Shown one piece after another: positions 1-7,667 of a DNA stretch of 29,958 nucleotides. Numbering within the stretch: the stretch's first letter is position 1; each line of letters opens with the position of its first letter. The translations under genes and the position numbers were made by a program. Source of the stretch: CAIXOZ01 sp046091285 (lineage in GTDB: Bacteria; Cyanobacteriota; Cyanobacteriia; PCC-6307; Cyanobiaceae); assembly GCA_046091285.1 (NCBI GenBank), contig JBJTBH010000229.1, positions 1-29,958 of the forward strand, read 5' to 3'. The notes beneath the pieces are model-generated. The model saw only the letters and a list, made by a program, of their open reading frames with translations, was not told the origin of the DNA and did not search any database.

Positions 1-43
1 CCCGACTGATCAGCGTCAGCCGGGCATTGGGGTGGCTATGCAT
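1..43 (-). mobile_element. IS481-type transposase, N-terminal codons only (runs off left edge)
   Basis: Reading the minus strand from the ATG at 43 gives MHSHPNARLTLISR and then the window ends. The segment HPNARLT is typical of the extreme N-terminus of IS481-family DDE transposases, just before their helix-turn-helix; that is family knowledge recalled, not searched. Upstream of this start (44-100) lies an inverted repeat, and reading inward from 96 the minus strand begins TGTGAGGTT, compatible with an IS481 terminal repeat that starts with TGT. If so, the element ends near 96 and the DNA to the right is its flank. Only 14 codons are visible, so the assignment rests on a short motif plus position. 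Confidence 0.5.
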
Positions 44-100
44 GGGGTGTGAGGTTCTGGGCTGGGCGGTGACACCCCGACCCTGGCAACCTCACACCCC
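44..100. repeat. 13-bp perfect inverted repeat, possible IS end
   Basis: GGGGTGTGAGGTT at 44-56 is exactly complementary to AACCTCACACCCC at 88-100, with a 31-base G+C-rich spacer. It lies between the transposase start and the gene-poor flank, so it may be part of the IS terminal region or a hairpin that limits read-through into the transposase. No T-run follows on either strand, so a simple intrinsic terminator is not supported. Confidence 0.6.
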
Positions 101-797
101 CTTGTCAGATGAACAACCTGGTGGGACTACACACTTAGGCCCACGGAGATCCTGAGGCGCCCACCCGTGGTCTTCCGGGGTCTTCCAGCGAATCGATGAG
201 GCTGGTCGTCGGGACAGCGCAGGCGTTGTTGACGCGGGCGTGTCGTGATCGTCAGACGACGGTCTTTCAAGGCTGCCGGCCAGCCTCCTGATGGCTGCCG
301 GCTCCGTGCCCCATCTTCAGAGCCTCCGGACAGAACTCCGTGCCTTGGTTGTTGGACAGTCTGCGGCCCAGACTGTTCCTCAGACAGTGAGTCGAGATCG
401 CCATCGGTCTGAGGCGGTTGTGCCCGAACCGGAGCCTGATCCGATTCAATGTCCTGGATCTGATCCCTCGTTGCGATGGGATCCTGAGACTGATCAGGCC
501 AGCGCGGAAAAGGCCAGCGCGGAAGAGACTGGCGACAGAAGTCGGCGCCGATGGTTACGCCCGCCGGCAACCTCTCCCGCGATGCTTTCAACCAACGTCT
601 GAGGGCTGGCCGCAGGATTCGTGCTCTGACCTGTCCGGTGGCGGTCGAAGCGCTGAAGCGGCCGCAGGGCTCAAGTGAGTACGGCGATGCGCCCCTGTCG
701 GTTCCTGCAGCCTGGCGGCGAGGACCCCTGGTGATGGCCACGATCCCCTCCCGGAGCGACTGCAACTCCGAGGGTTTCTGATGCACTCAGGATGTCA
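101..797. other. Gene-poor region between IS end and tRNA-Lys
   Basis: About 700 bases hold no reading frame that looks like a protein. The longest open frame (127-786, minus) is rich in Arg, Gln, Pro and Gly and has no recognisable domain. Short direct repeats occur, for instance GGCCAGCGCGGAA twice near 498-524. I found no copy of the tRNA 3' end here. It may be decayed sequence at the edge of a variable region. Confidence 0.5.
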
Positions 798-869
798 TGG
801 GTCGCCTGAGATTCGAACTCAGGACCAATCGGTTAAAAGCCGAGTGCTCTACCGCTGAGCTAGCGACCC
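798..869 (-). tRNA. tRNA-Lys (anticodon TTT)
   Basis: On the minus strand the cloverleaf reads cleanly. The acceptor arm GGGTCGC (869-863) pairs with GCGACCC (805-799) and is followed by discriminator A at 798. A D-arm with AGCTCAGCGGTAGAGC follows. The anticodon loop is CTTTTAA with TTT in the anticodon position, and the T-arm contains GTTCGAATC. The 3' CCA is not encoded, as is common in cyanobacteria. The 3' end faces the gene-poor, IS-bearing side, which is the usual side for integration at a tRNA gene. Confidence 0.95.
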
Positions 870-989
870 GCCCTGTTGGGCAGCCCTGTCGGGCTCTCAG
901 AAACTTATCACCCAGGCGGAACGCCGCTGTGTGGTTGTCGCTCCTGCCGGTCGGCTCCTCAAGAATGGAGGCCCCAGTGGCCTGCCTTC

Positions 990-1520
990 GTGACTGCGTC
1001 CTCCTTTCCCTGGCCCGCCCCCAGGGTTGATCCCGAGGCCTGGGTGGCCGAGACGGCGGTGCTGATCGGTGCCGTCACCCTTGAGGCCGGGGCCAGCCTC
1101 TGGCCCACAGCCGTGGCCCGCGGTGATGTCTGCCCGATTCACATCGGTTGCGGCAGCAACGTGCAGGACGGCGCCATTCGTCATGGGGATCCAGGCCATC
1201 CGGTGTGGATCGGCACCGACGTGACCGTTGGCCATCGCGCCGTCATCCATGGCGCCACCCTCGAGGATGGTTGTCTGATCGGTATCGGCGCCATCGTTCT
1301 CAACGGCGTCACCGTCGGCGCTGGTGCCCTTGTGGCGGCCGGTTCGGTGGTGACCCGGGATGTGCCCGCCGCCGCCCTGGTGATGGGGGCCCCGGCCGTC
1401 GTGCGCCGGGAGCTCAGCCCGGAAGCGGTGCTCGAGCAACGGGAGCATGCACGGCGCTACCGCCGGCTGGCCGAGGCCCATGCCGGTCGTGGTCAGGACA
1501 TCGGCTTCCGCGAGGCCTGA
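990..1520 (+). CDS. Gamma-carbonic-anhydrase-like hexapeptide-repeat protein
   Basis: A 176-residue left-handed beta-helix protein of the gamma-carbonic anhydrase / PaaY-type family. Isoleucine-patch hexapeptide repeats run from about residue 20 to 135 (for example VWIGTDVTVGH, LIGIGAIVLNG). The three histidines expected to bind the trimer-interface metal are present at H65, H82 and H87, with the family spacing of five between the last two, so metal binding is likely. The motif around RGDVCPIHIG also fits. Whether it hydrates CO2 or acts on acyl groups cannot be told from sequence. It is a stand-alone enzyme without the RuBisCO-like repeats of CcmM. The start is chosen at GTG 990, since the in-frame extension to 876 overlaps no conserved residues and lies against the tRNA. 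The next gene downstream is psbY. Confidence 0.85.
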   Translation: MTASSFPWPAPRVDPEAWVAETAVLIGAVTLEAGASLWPTAVARGDVCPIHIGCGSNVQDGAIRHGDPGHPVWIGTDVTVGHRAVIHGATLEDGCLIGIGAIVLNGVTVGAGALVAAGSVVTRDVPAAALVMGAPAVVRRELSPEAVLEQREHARRYRRLAEAHAGRGQDIGFREA

Positions 1521-1640
1521 AGACGGTTCACGGCGGCCTTCACGCCTTGTTTTGCTGCAAAACTCATCGAGCTGGCTGACGTTCTGGCGATTCAGGGGCT
1601 CTTCTCCGTAAGATCCACGGACGCTTGTTCCCATCCAGCC

Positions 1641-1763
1641 ATGGACCTTCGGCTCGTGCTCGTCGCCACTCCCGTCCTGCTGGCTGTGGGCTGGGCTGCC
1701 TTCAACATCGGTCGTGCCGCCATCGGTCAGGTGCAGCTTCTGCTCAAGCGGGCCCGCGCCTGA
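1641..1763 (+). CDS. psbY: Photosystem II protein Y
   Basis: A 40-codon gene with ATG at 1641 and TGA at 1761-1763. The product has one transmembrane helix, roughly residues 4-24 (VLVATPVLLAVGWAAFNIG), followed by a short basic tail ending KRARA. The layout with a polar short N-terminus, the GWAAFNIG segment and length near 40 residues matches PsbY, the low-molecular-weight peripheral subunit of photosystem II in the thylakoid membrane, associated near cytochrome b559. It stands alone between the gamma-CA-like gene and trmFO, with 120 bases of upstream spacer that contain TAAGAT at 1609-1614 as a possible -10 element, without a clear -35. It is easily missed because of its length. Confidence 0.85.
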   Translation: MDLRLVLVATPVLLAVGWAAFNIGRAAIGQVQLLLKRARA

Positions 1764-1850
1764 TCCACAGCCTGTCGGCGAGCCTCACGTTCTGACCGGC
1801 TTCAACGAGCCTTTCGGTCCTGCTGCGGCTCTACCGGACCCATAGCCTGA

Positions 1851-3260
1851 GTGCTGGCCGTCAGCAGCACAGTGTCAACGACAGGATCAGAGCCGGTTGT
1901 CGTGATCGGAGCCGGTCTGGCGGGAACGGAGGCGGCCTGGCAGGTCGTCCTCTCCGGGGTTCCTGTGCGCCTGCTGGAGATGCGCCCCCTGCGCCGCTCA
2001 CCGGCTCACCACAGCGCTGAATTCGCCGAACTGGTGTGCAGCAACAGTTTTGGTGCCCTTTCCAGTGATCGGGCCGCCGGCCTGTTGCAGGAGGAGCTCA
2101 GGCGGCTCGGATCGCTCGTCATCAGCACCGCCGATCGGCACGCTGTTCCGGCGGGTGGCGCTCTGGCTGTGGATCGTGGGCGTTACAGCGCTGCCCTCAC
2201 GGCCGCACTTGAGCAGCATCCCCTGGTGACGGTGGAACGCCTGGAAGCCACCGAACTGCCGGACCATGATCGGGTGGCGGTCCTGGCCACCGGTCCGCTC
2301 ACCAGTGAACCCCTGGCCCAGCAGCTGCGGGCCTTCACCGGCCGCGATGACTGTCATTTCTTTGACGCCGCCAGTCCGATCGTCGCGGGCGAGAGCATCG
2401 ACCTCTCCGTCGCCTTCCGTGCTTCCCGATACGACAAGGGCGATGCCGATTACATCAACTGCCCGATGGATAAGGCGCAGTTCCTCGCCTTCCGAGAGGC
2501 GCTGCTCGGCGCTGAACAGGCGGAACTGAAGGATTTTGAGAAGGAGAGCGCCACATTCTTCGAGGGTTGCCTGCCGATCGAGGAGCTGGCCCGCCGTGGC
2601 GAGGACACCATGCGTTACGGGCCCCTGAAGCCGATCGGACTCTGGGATCCGCGCTGGGGTGATGTGAACGATCGGGAGGTGCGTCGTGCCAACCGGGCCT
2701 ATGCCGTCGTTCAGTTGCGTCAGGAGGATCGAGACGGCCGCCTCTGGAACCTGGTGGGCTTCCAGACCAACCTGAAATGGGGAGAACAGAAGCGGGTGCT
2801 GCGGTTGATCCCTGGTCTGGAGAACGCTGAATTCATCCGCTTCGGGGTGATGCATCGCAACACCTTCCTGGAATCCCCGCAATTGCTCGATCCCACCCTG
2901 CAGTTCCGGCGGCGCCCGAGCCTGCTGGCGGCTGGGCAGATCACCGGTACTGAGGGCTATGCCGCTGCGGTGGCCGGCGGTTGGCTGGCTGGCACCAATG
3001 CCGCCCGGTTGGTGCGGGGCCTCGAGCCGATCAGTCTGCCGCCCACAACGATGATCGGAGCCCTGACCCACTTCGTGGCCGAGGCCCCCTGTGCTGGTGA
3101 AGGCAAGCGGGGTGGCTTTCAGCCGATGCCGCCCAATTTCGGCCTCTTGCCGGAGCTGAGCGAGCGCATCCGTGACAAGCGGCGCCGCTACGGCGCCTAC
3201 CGCGACCGTTCGCTGGCTGATCTGGCGCCCTATGGCCAGCGGACTCCTCAGTGTGTGTAG
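1851..3260 (+). CDS. trmFO: Methylenetetrahydrofolate-tRNA-(uracil-54-C5)-methyltransferase TrmFO
   Basis: A 469-residue FAD-dependent enzyme that makes ribothymidine at position 54 in the tRNA T-loop, using methylenetetrahydrofolate as the carbon donor. The N-terminal dinucleotide fold shows GAGLAG at residues 20-25. The family motif HHSAEFAELVCSNSFG (about 53-68) carries one active-site cysteine (C63) and FFEGCLPIEE carries the second (C240). The block GQITGTEGYAAAVAGGWLAG near residue 363 is the C-terminal FAD-binding signature. Length is normal for the family. GTG at 1851 gives a 15-residue lead before the first strand; GTG at 1872 is an equally possible start. No operon partner is evident; psbY lies 87 bases upstream and a decayed gene lies downstream on the other strand. 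Confidence 0.95.
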   Translation: MLAVSSTVSTTGSEPVVVIGAGLAGTEAAWQVVLSGVPVRLLEMRPLRRSPAHHSAEFAELVCSNSFGALSSDRAAGLLQEELRRLGSLVISTADRHAVPAGGALAVDRGRYSAALTAALEQHPLVTVERLEATELPDHDRVAVLATGPLTSEPLAQQLRAFTGRDDCHFFDAASPIVAGESIDLSVAFRASRYDKGDADYINCPMDKAQFLAFREALLGAEQAELKDFEKESATFFEGCLPIEELARRGEDTMRYGPLKPIGLWDPRWGDVNDREVRRANRAYAVVQLRQEDRDGRLWNLVGFQTNLKWGEQKRVLRLIPGLENAEFIRFGVMHRNTFLESPQLLDPTLQFRRRPSLLAAGQITGTEGYAAAVAGGWLAGTNAARLVRGLEPISLPPTTMIGALTHFVAEAPCAGEGKRGGFQPMPPNFGLLPELSERIRDKRRRYGAYRDRSLADLAPYGQRTPQCV

Positions 3261-3270
3261 GTTCGCTCTG

Positions 3271-3302
3271 TCAGGTCGTCAGGTCGTCAGGTCGTCAGGT
3301 CG
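3271..3302 (+). repeat. Tandem repeat, four copies of TCAGGTCG
   Basis: Four exact back-to-back copies of an 8-base unit lie 10 bases after the trmFO stop codon. Such a short array is prone to slippage. It sits between trmFO and the cyclase remnant. Confidence 0.95.
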
Positions 3303-3365
3303 AGCCGCTCAGAACGCCCGGGAGCTTCCCAGACCTCCGACCTTCCGATCACGGCCGTTGATCAA

Positions 3366-3722
3366 TCAGCCGCCCCGGCGACCCGCAGCGCGTCGCTGAA
3401 GCGATCCCAGCCGTCGGCGGGCCGCGATGTTGACGTTGTCACCAAAGATGTCGTCTCCATGGCTGAAGACGTCGCCCATATTGATGCCGATGCGCAGCAC
3501 GATCCGACACGATTCAGGCGTGTTCTGTTCACGAGCGCGGGTGAGTTGCTGGACAGCAATGGCGCTGCCGACGGCTTCCAAGGGCTCTCTGAACTCCACC
3601 AGTGCATCATCGCCCATCAGCTTGATGATGCGACCCCCGTAGGATTGGATGGTGGGTTCAAACAGATCATTCAGCCAGCTTTGAACACGGCTGAGTGTTC
3701 CAAATTCGTCCACACCCATCAT
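3366..3722 (-). pseudogene. Class III adenylate/guanylate cyclase remnant
   Basis: The minus strand encodes a piece of a class III nucleotide cyclase catalytic domain. Recognisable parts are GVDEFGTLSRV, YGGRIIKLMGDDALVEF, RIVLRIGINMGDVF and GDDIFGDNVNIAAR, in family order. Upstream of the ATG at 3722 the frame continues as VLDLRCRMMG, which looks like a damaged version of the strand that normally carries the first metal-binding Asp followed by a Gly-Tyr-Ser-Arg-type segment. After AAR the similarity stops and the frame ends in an Arg/Gly-rich tail, while another frame continues as DGWDRFSDALRVAGAAD. Both ends of the domain are thus missing or rearranged, and no sensor or second domain is present. 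It is most likely a decaying gene rather than a working cyclase making cAMP or cGMP. It overlaps no other gene and sits in a roughly 630-base gap between trmFO and crtH. Confidence 0.75.
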
Positions 3723-3891
3723 GCGGCATCTGAGGTCCAGGACTGATTCATGGCGCCGGGTCAGGGCCTGATCTGAACGGCGGTCGTCAGGTGTCAGCCA
3801 GGCACCTGAACGTTCTGATCCATGGCCCCAGAACGCGAACGCCGCTGACGGTTGAGGTCGGCGCTTCGATCGAGAACGCCGCTATCTATCG

Positions 3892-5508
3892 TTGCCTGGC
3901 TCTGCCACCCCGCCTGTGACCAGCCGCCCCGCCACGAGCGCCGATCAGAACAGCCGCTGGGACGTGATCGTGATCGGTTCCGGCATCGGCGGGCTGGTCA
4001 CCGCCAGTCAGCTGGCCGCCAAGGGGGCGAAGGTGCTGGTGCTGGAGCGCTACCTGATCCCGGGTGGCTCCGGTGGCAGCTTCCGGCGCGACGGCTACAC
4101 CTTTGATGTCGGCGCCTCGATGATCTTCGGCTTCGGAGATAAGGGCCACACCAACCTGCTCACCCGCGCCCTCGCCGATGTGGGGCAGCACTGCGACACG
4201 ATTCCCGATCCGGCCCAGCTGGAATACCACCTGCCTGGCGGTCTGAACGTGGCGGTGGACCGCGACTACGAGCGCTTCATCGCCGACCTCACCGCCCGCT
4301 TTCCGCACGAGGCCAGGGGCATCCGTGCCTTCTACGACACCTGTGCCCAGGTGTTCCAGTGCCTCGATGCGATGCCGCTGCTCTCGCTTGAGGATCCGGC
4401 CTATCTCGCCAAGGTGTTCTTCAGGGCGCCGCTGGCCTGCCTCGGGCTGGCCCGCTGGCTTCCCTTCAATGTCGGCGATGTGGCCCGGGCCCACATCACC
4501 GATGAGCAGCTGCTCCGGTTCATCGACATGGAATGCTTCTGCTGGAGCGTGATGCCGGCGGATCGCACGCCGATGATCAACGCGGGCATGGTGTTCACCG
4601 ATCGCCATGCCGGCGGCATCAATTACCCCAGAGGTGGTGTCGGTGTGATTGCTGAGAAGCTGGTGGCTGGCCTGGAGGCCCATGGTGGCGCTATCCGCTA
4701 CAAGGCCCGGGTCACCGAGGTGCTGCTTGAAGGCGAAGGCCCCACGGCCCGGGCGGCGGGTGTGAGGCTGGCCAGTGGCGAGACGATCCGCGCCCGTCGC
4801 GTGGTGAGCAACGCCACCCGCTGGGACACCTTCGCCGGCACGCCCGGCAGCGAGGGCGCTGTGGCCCGGCCGCTGGTGGATGCCGCCCATACCCCGAAGG
4901 TTGAAACCACCTGGCGTCGTCGTTATCGCCCCTCTCCCTCCTTCCTTTCCCTGCATCTGGGCATCGATGCCGCCGTGGTGCCTGAGGGCTTCCATTGCCA
5001 CCATCTGCTGCTGGAGGACTGGGCTGAAATCGAGGCGGAACAGGGCGTGATCTTCGTGTCGATGCCGACGCTGCTCGATCCCTCCCTGGCACCGGCAGGG
5101 CGCCACATCCTGCATACGTTCACGCCCAGTTCGATTGAGGCCTGGAAGGATCTCTCCCCGGCCGACTACACAGCCAGGAAAGAAGCCGACGCCGATCGCC
5201 TGATTCAGCGCCTGGAGGCGATCCTGCCGGGACTCAAGGGCGCGATCCGCCATCGCGAGGTGGGCACCCCCCGCAGCCACCGTCGCTTCCTGGGGCGCAT
5301 GGGCGGCAGCTACGGCCCGATTCCGGCGCTGCGTCTGCCGGGCCTGCTGCCGATGCCCTTCAATCGCACCGGCGTCCGCGACCTGTACTGCGTCGGCGAT
5401 TCCTGCTTCCCCGGCCAGGGACTGAATGCCGTGGCCTTCAGCGGCTTCGCCTGCGCCCATCGCATCGGCGCTGATCTGGGCCTCAATCCCTGGGCGCTGC
5501 CGGATTGA
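3892..5508 (+). CDS. crtH: Carotenoid (prolycopene) cis-trans isomerase CrtH
   Basis: A protein of about 530 residues in the CrtI/CRTISO flavoprotein family, which converts poly-cis lycopene to the all-trans form after zeta-carotene desaturation, at the thylakoid or cytoplasmic membrane. The FAD-binding motif GSGIGG is at about residues 29-34. Further family blocks are LERYLIPGGSGGSF, TFDVGASMIFGFG, YPRGGVGVIAEKL, and the C-terminal YCVGDSCFPGQGLNAVAFSG. These blocks resemble CrtISO more than phytoene desaturase, and the length is right. TTG at 3892 opens the frame; GTG at 3916 would remove eight residues and is also plausible. It is transcribed alone; the preceding spacer contains a small inverted repeat (TCAGGTG 3787-3793 with CACCTGA 3803-3809). 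Confidence 0.9.
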   Translation: MPGSATPPVTSRPATSADQNSRWDVIVIGSGIGGLVTASQLAAKGAKVLVLERYLIPGGSGGSFRRDGYTFDVGASMIFGFGDKGHTNLLTRALADVGQHCDTIPDPAQLEYHLPGGLNVAVDRDYERFIADLTARFPHEARGIRAFYDTCAQVFQCLDAMPLLSLEDPAYLAKVFFRAPLACLGLARWLPFNVGDVARAHITDEQLLRFIDMECFCWSVMPADRTPMINAGMVFTDRHAGGINYPRGGVGVIAEKLVAGLEAHGGAIRYKARVTEVLLEGEGPTARAAGVRLASGETIRARRVVSNATRWDTFAGTPGSEGAVARPLVDAAHTPKVETTWRRRYRPSPSFLSLHLGIDAAVVPEGFHCHHLLLEDWAEIEAEQGVIFVSMPTLLDPSLAPAGRHILHTFTPSSIEAWKDLSPADYTARKEADADRLIQRLEAILPGLKGAIRHREVGTPRSHRRFLGRMGGSYGPIPALRLPGLLPMPFNRTGVRDLYCVGDSCFPGQGLNAVAFSGFACAHRIGADLGLNPWALPD

Positions 5509-5582
5509 GGCTGTCCTGCCGGTGACCCATCCACAACCAAGGCGTTGATCTCCATAGGCTGACCCCCAGTGAAGTCCCCTGG

Positions 5583-5867
5583 ATGAGCTCCGCTCCCATC
5601 CCCAGTTCCGCCGATCTGGCCCGCTACCTCGAGCAGCGTGGCGAGCTGGGCAAGCCCTGGATGTGGCACCTGTTGCGTCTCACCAAGCTCAAGGAGGCCA
5701 GAGGGTCCATGGATCCCGACACCTACATGCGCCAGGTGCAGGAGGCCCATCACGATTTGATGCGACTTGGGGAGTTCTGGAAGGGTCGGGAGGCTGAGGT
5801 CTTCGGTGGCCGTTACCAGCCTTCCACTGTGGTTGAGCCCCTGCCAGGCTCCCCGGAGGATCGATGA
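5583..5867 (+). CDS. Conserved cyanobacterial small protein, function unknown
   Basis: A 94-residue soluble protein, mostly helical and charged, with the block GELGKPWMWHLLRLTKLKEARG (split here by no obvious motif boundary) and LMRLGEFWKGREAEVFGGRY. I do not recognise a named domain, but the composition and compact reading frame are typical of a real gene. Its last four bases overlap the start of the next gene (ATGA at 5864-5867), so the two are probably co-transcribed and translationally coupled. It starts 74 bases after crtH on the same strand and could share its transcript. No signal peptide or membrane segment is seen. Confidence 0.75.
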   Translation: MSSAPIPSSADLARYLEQRGELGKPWMWHLLRLTKLKEARGSMDPDTYMRQVQEAHHDLMRLGEFWKGREAEVFGGRYQPSTVVEPLPGSPEDR

Positions 5868-6490
5868 GCGCTGCGGACAGCGACCTGTCCGGGAGGCTGG
5901 CCAGCTCAACCCGGCCAGCCCTGGGTGAGGAGGCTCTCAGCCCCGGGTCATCTGGCCTGCATGGCATGCAGCCCCTGATCCGCGGCACCTTGATGGCTCT
6001 TTATCTGGCCCTGGTGTTGCCGTTGCCGTTGCTCGCTCCTGAAGGTCTGCGCCTACCTCTGGCCCTGGCGCTCCCCCTCGGGGCCCTGCTCGTGCTGGCG
6101 ATCACCAGCGAGCAGGTGCGCTGGGATGGCGAGGGCCTGGCGGTGGGACCGGCCCCCTGGTGCCGCTGGCTGCTCTGGCGTCGCGGCTGGCAGCTCCAGT
6201 GGCGCGAGATCACCGCGATCAAGGCTGTCGGCACCAGCCAGGGTGGGCGTGTTCACTACCTGAAGACCACCACGGGGCAGGCCTGGTTGCTGCCGCAGCG
6301 CATCACCGGTTTCGATGGTTTCCTGGTCCAGCTGTCACGAGCAACCGGTCTTGACACCAGCGGCATCGGCAGGCTGACACCCCCCTGGACCTACCAGCTG
6401 CTGGCGGTGCTCTGTGGCCTGATGCTGGTGGCGGAAGCGGCTGGTCTCTGGTTCCGGCAGAGCGGCAGGCTGATGATCGGCGGCCTCTGA
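5864..6490 (+). CDS. Membrane protein with PH-like middle domain, function unknown
   Basis: A 208-residue predicted inner-membrane protein. After a polar N-terminus of about 35 residues come two adjacent hydrophobic segments (about 42-60 and 62-82). A soluble middle part (about 85-165) starts VRWDGEGLAVGP, contains LQWREITAIKAV and a run of short strands such as VHYLKTTTGQAWLLP, and recalls bacterial PH-like domains that follow a TM pair. A last hydrophobic segment runs from about 172 to 193 (LLAVLCGLMLVAEAAGLWF). The start overlaps the stop of the preceding gene by four bases. The next gene is on the opposite strand, so this ends the transcription unit. Family assignment is inference from architecture only. 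Confidence 0.7.
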   Translation: MSAADSDLSGRLASSTRPALGEEALSPGSSGLHGMQPLIRGTLMALYLALVLPLPLLAPEGLRLPLALALPLGALLVLAITSEQVRWDGEGLAVGPAPWCRWLLWRRGWQLQWREITAIKAVGTSQGGRVHYLKTTTGQAWLLPQRITGFDGFLVQLSRATGLDTSGIGRLTPPWTYQLLAVLCGLMLVAEAAGLWFRQSGRLMIGGL

Positions 6491-6578
6491 ACGAAGCCGC
6501 CCATCGGGGGAGTGTTCAGGGACGCCCATCGGGCGCAGGTCAGACCTTCGGAGGTTCCGCTTGCCGGCTGGGCCCGGT

Positions 6579-7334
6579 TCAGCCGAGGCCCATCAGAGCC
6601 TGCGGCGCACCGGTCAGTTCCGGGGATTCGGGCAGGGTGTCGAGGCTGAAGCGATAGCCCTGCTGACGCACCGTTTCAATCCCGCCTCCTTCGCCCAGGC
6701 CAGCCTGTTCCAGTTTGCGGCGCAGGGTGAGCACCTGGGTATCCACCGAACGGGGGCCACCACTGAAGGGCGGCCAGGCCATGCGCAGCAGCTCCTGGCG
6801 GGAGCGAACCATCCCCGGGGGCATCAGCAACGCGCAGAGCAGGGCGAATTCGCGAGGGCTGAGCTCCACCGGCTGGTCGCGGAGTGTCACCTGACGCAGC
6901 AGCACCTGCACCTCCAGGGGGCCGACGCAGACCCGTTCCTGCAGACCGGTGCCGTGGCCGCGGCGCAGCAGCGTGCGGCAGCGAGCGGCCAGCTCTTCCA
7001 GACCGAAGGGTTTGCGCAACACATCGGCAGCGCCGGCATCAAGCAGCGATACGACCGGTTCGGATCCGGTGCGGGCGGTGAGCACCATCACCGGAGCGCG
7101 CAGCTGATCCGCCAGTCGCAGAGCGCTGCTTTCCTCAAGCAGTTCAGCGCTCACCAGCAGATCGGGGGCCTGTTCGTCGCAGAGCTCGAGGGCTTCGCGG
7201 GCGGTGGCCACGGCGGCGGCCAGATGGCCGTCCTGCCGCAGGCGTTGGGCGAGCACGGTGCGCAGCGTGGGGTGGGGCTCCACCACCAGCACCCTCCTGG
7301 GCAGGGCTGATGCACCGGAGCCACTGTTCGTCAT
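6579..7334 (-). CDS. OmpR/PhoB-type response regulator with a pseudo-receiver
   Basis: A 251-residue DNA-binding protein with an N-terminal receiver-like domain (about 14-124) and a C-terminal winged helix (about 135-232). The winged helix has the usual blocks VELSPREFALLCALL, RSRQELLRMAWP, RSVDTQVLTLRRKLE and IETVRQQGYRF. The receiver keeps the conserved Thr (VLTAR, T86) and Lys (LRKPF, K108). It lacks the acidic pair, with E19-P20 in VLVVEPHP, and the phospho-accepting Asp, where PDLLVSAELLE has Ala63 at the expected site. It therefore should not be phosphorylated in the normal way and may respond to dimerisation, a ligand or a protein partner. No histidine kinase lies nearby. Start taken at ATG 7334; an in-frame TTG at 7370 would add twelve residues. 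Its targets are unknown. Confidence 0.88.
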   Translation of the reverse strand: MTNSGSGASALPRRVLVVEPHPTLRTVLAQRLRQDGHLAAAVATAREALELCDEQAPDLLVSAELLEESSALRLADQLRAPVMVLTARTGSEPVVSLLDAGAADVLRKPFGLEELAARCRTLLRRGHGTGLQERVCVGPLEVQVLLRQVTLRDQPVELSPREFALLCALLMPPGMVRSRQELLRMAWPPFSGGPRSVDTQVLTLRRKLEQAGLGEGGGIETVRQQGYRFSLDTLPESPELTGAPQALMGLG

Positions 7335-7667
7335 CAAAGGGCTCGGGGGGAGATCCACTCGATCCGGCAATTGTTCCTACGCTAACGAGCAACCATGATG
7401 GAAGCCAGTATCGGGCGATGCCTTTCGATCTGTCCCCTCATCGCCCCGCTCCCCGGTTCACGCCCCCCACGTTCAGGTTACGTGCCCCTTCCATCAGAAC
7501 GGTCCGGCTCTGCGGGCCGTTCAGGGGGCCGTCGCCCCAGCTCCTGACGCGGTTTCAGCTCCCGTGATGGCTGACGTGGCCGCTCTGATGCTCTGAATGT
7601 TCCCCTTCCTGTCACCGACCTCTTCCGATCCTTCCTTTCCGGACCCCGCTTCCGCTTCATCCCGGCC
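7335..7667. other. Divergent intergenic region with one hairpin
   Basis: About 330 bases separate the divergent regulator and the small gene at 7668, so both promoters should lie here. A nine-pair hairpin with one G-U pair is visible (7497-7505 with 7514-7522, loop of eight). I see no convincing -35/-10 pair and no coding frame. Confidence 0.4.

Noticed and set aside
88..100. CCTCACAC element resembling the conserved core of the small RNA Yfr1
   Set aside because: The full ACTCCTCACAC core is not present and these bases are the arm of a perfect inverted repeat, so the resemblance is by chance.
127..786. 219-residue minus-strand open frame left of the tRNA
   Set aside because: Composition is Arg/Gln/Pro-rich without hydrophobic core or motif, the frame includes other-frame artefacts typical of G+C-rich DNA, and no ribosome-binding site is seen.
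1549..1563. GTTTTGC/GCAAAAC palindrome after the gamma-CA-like gene
   Set aside because: Only seven bases with a one-base centre and no T-run; too weak to call a terminator or operator.
3886..5460. 524-residue minus-strand frame opposite crtH
   Set aside because: Antisense shadow of a recognised gene, with no domain and a low-complexity composition.
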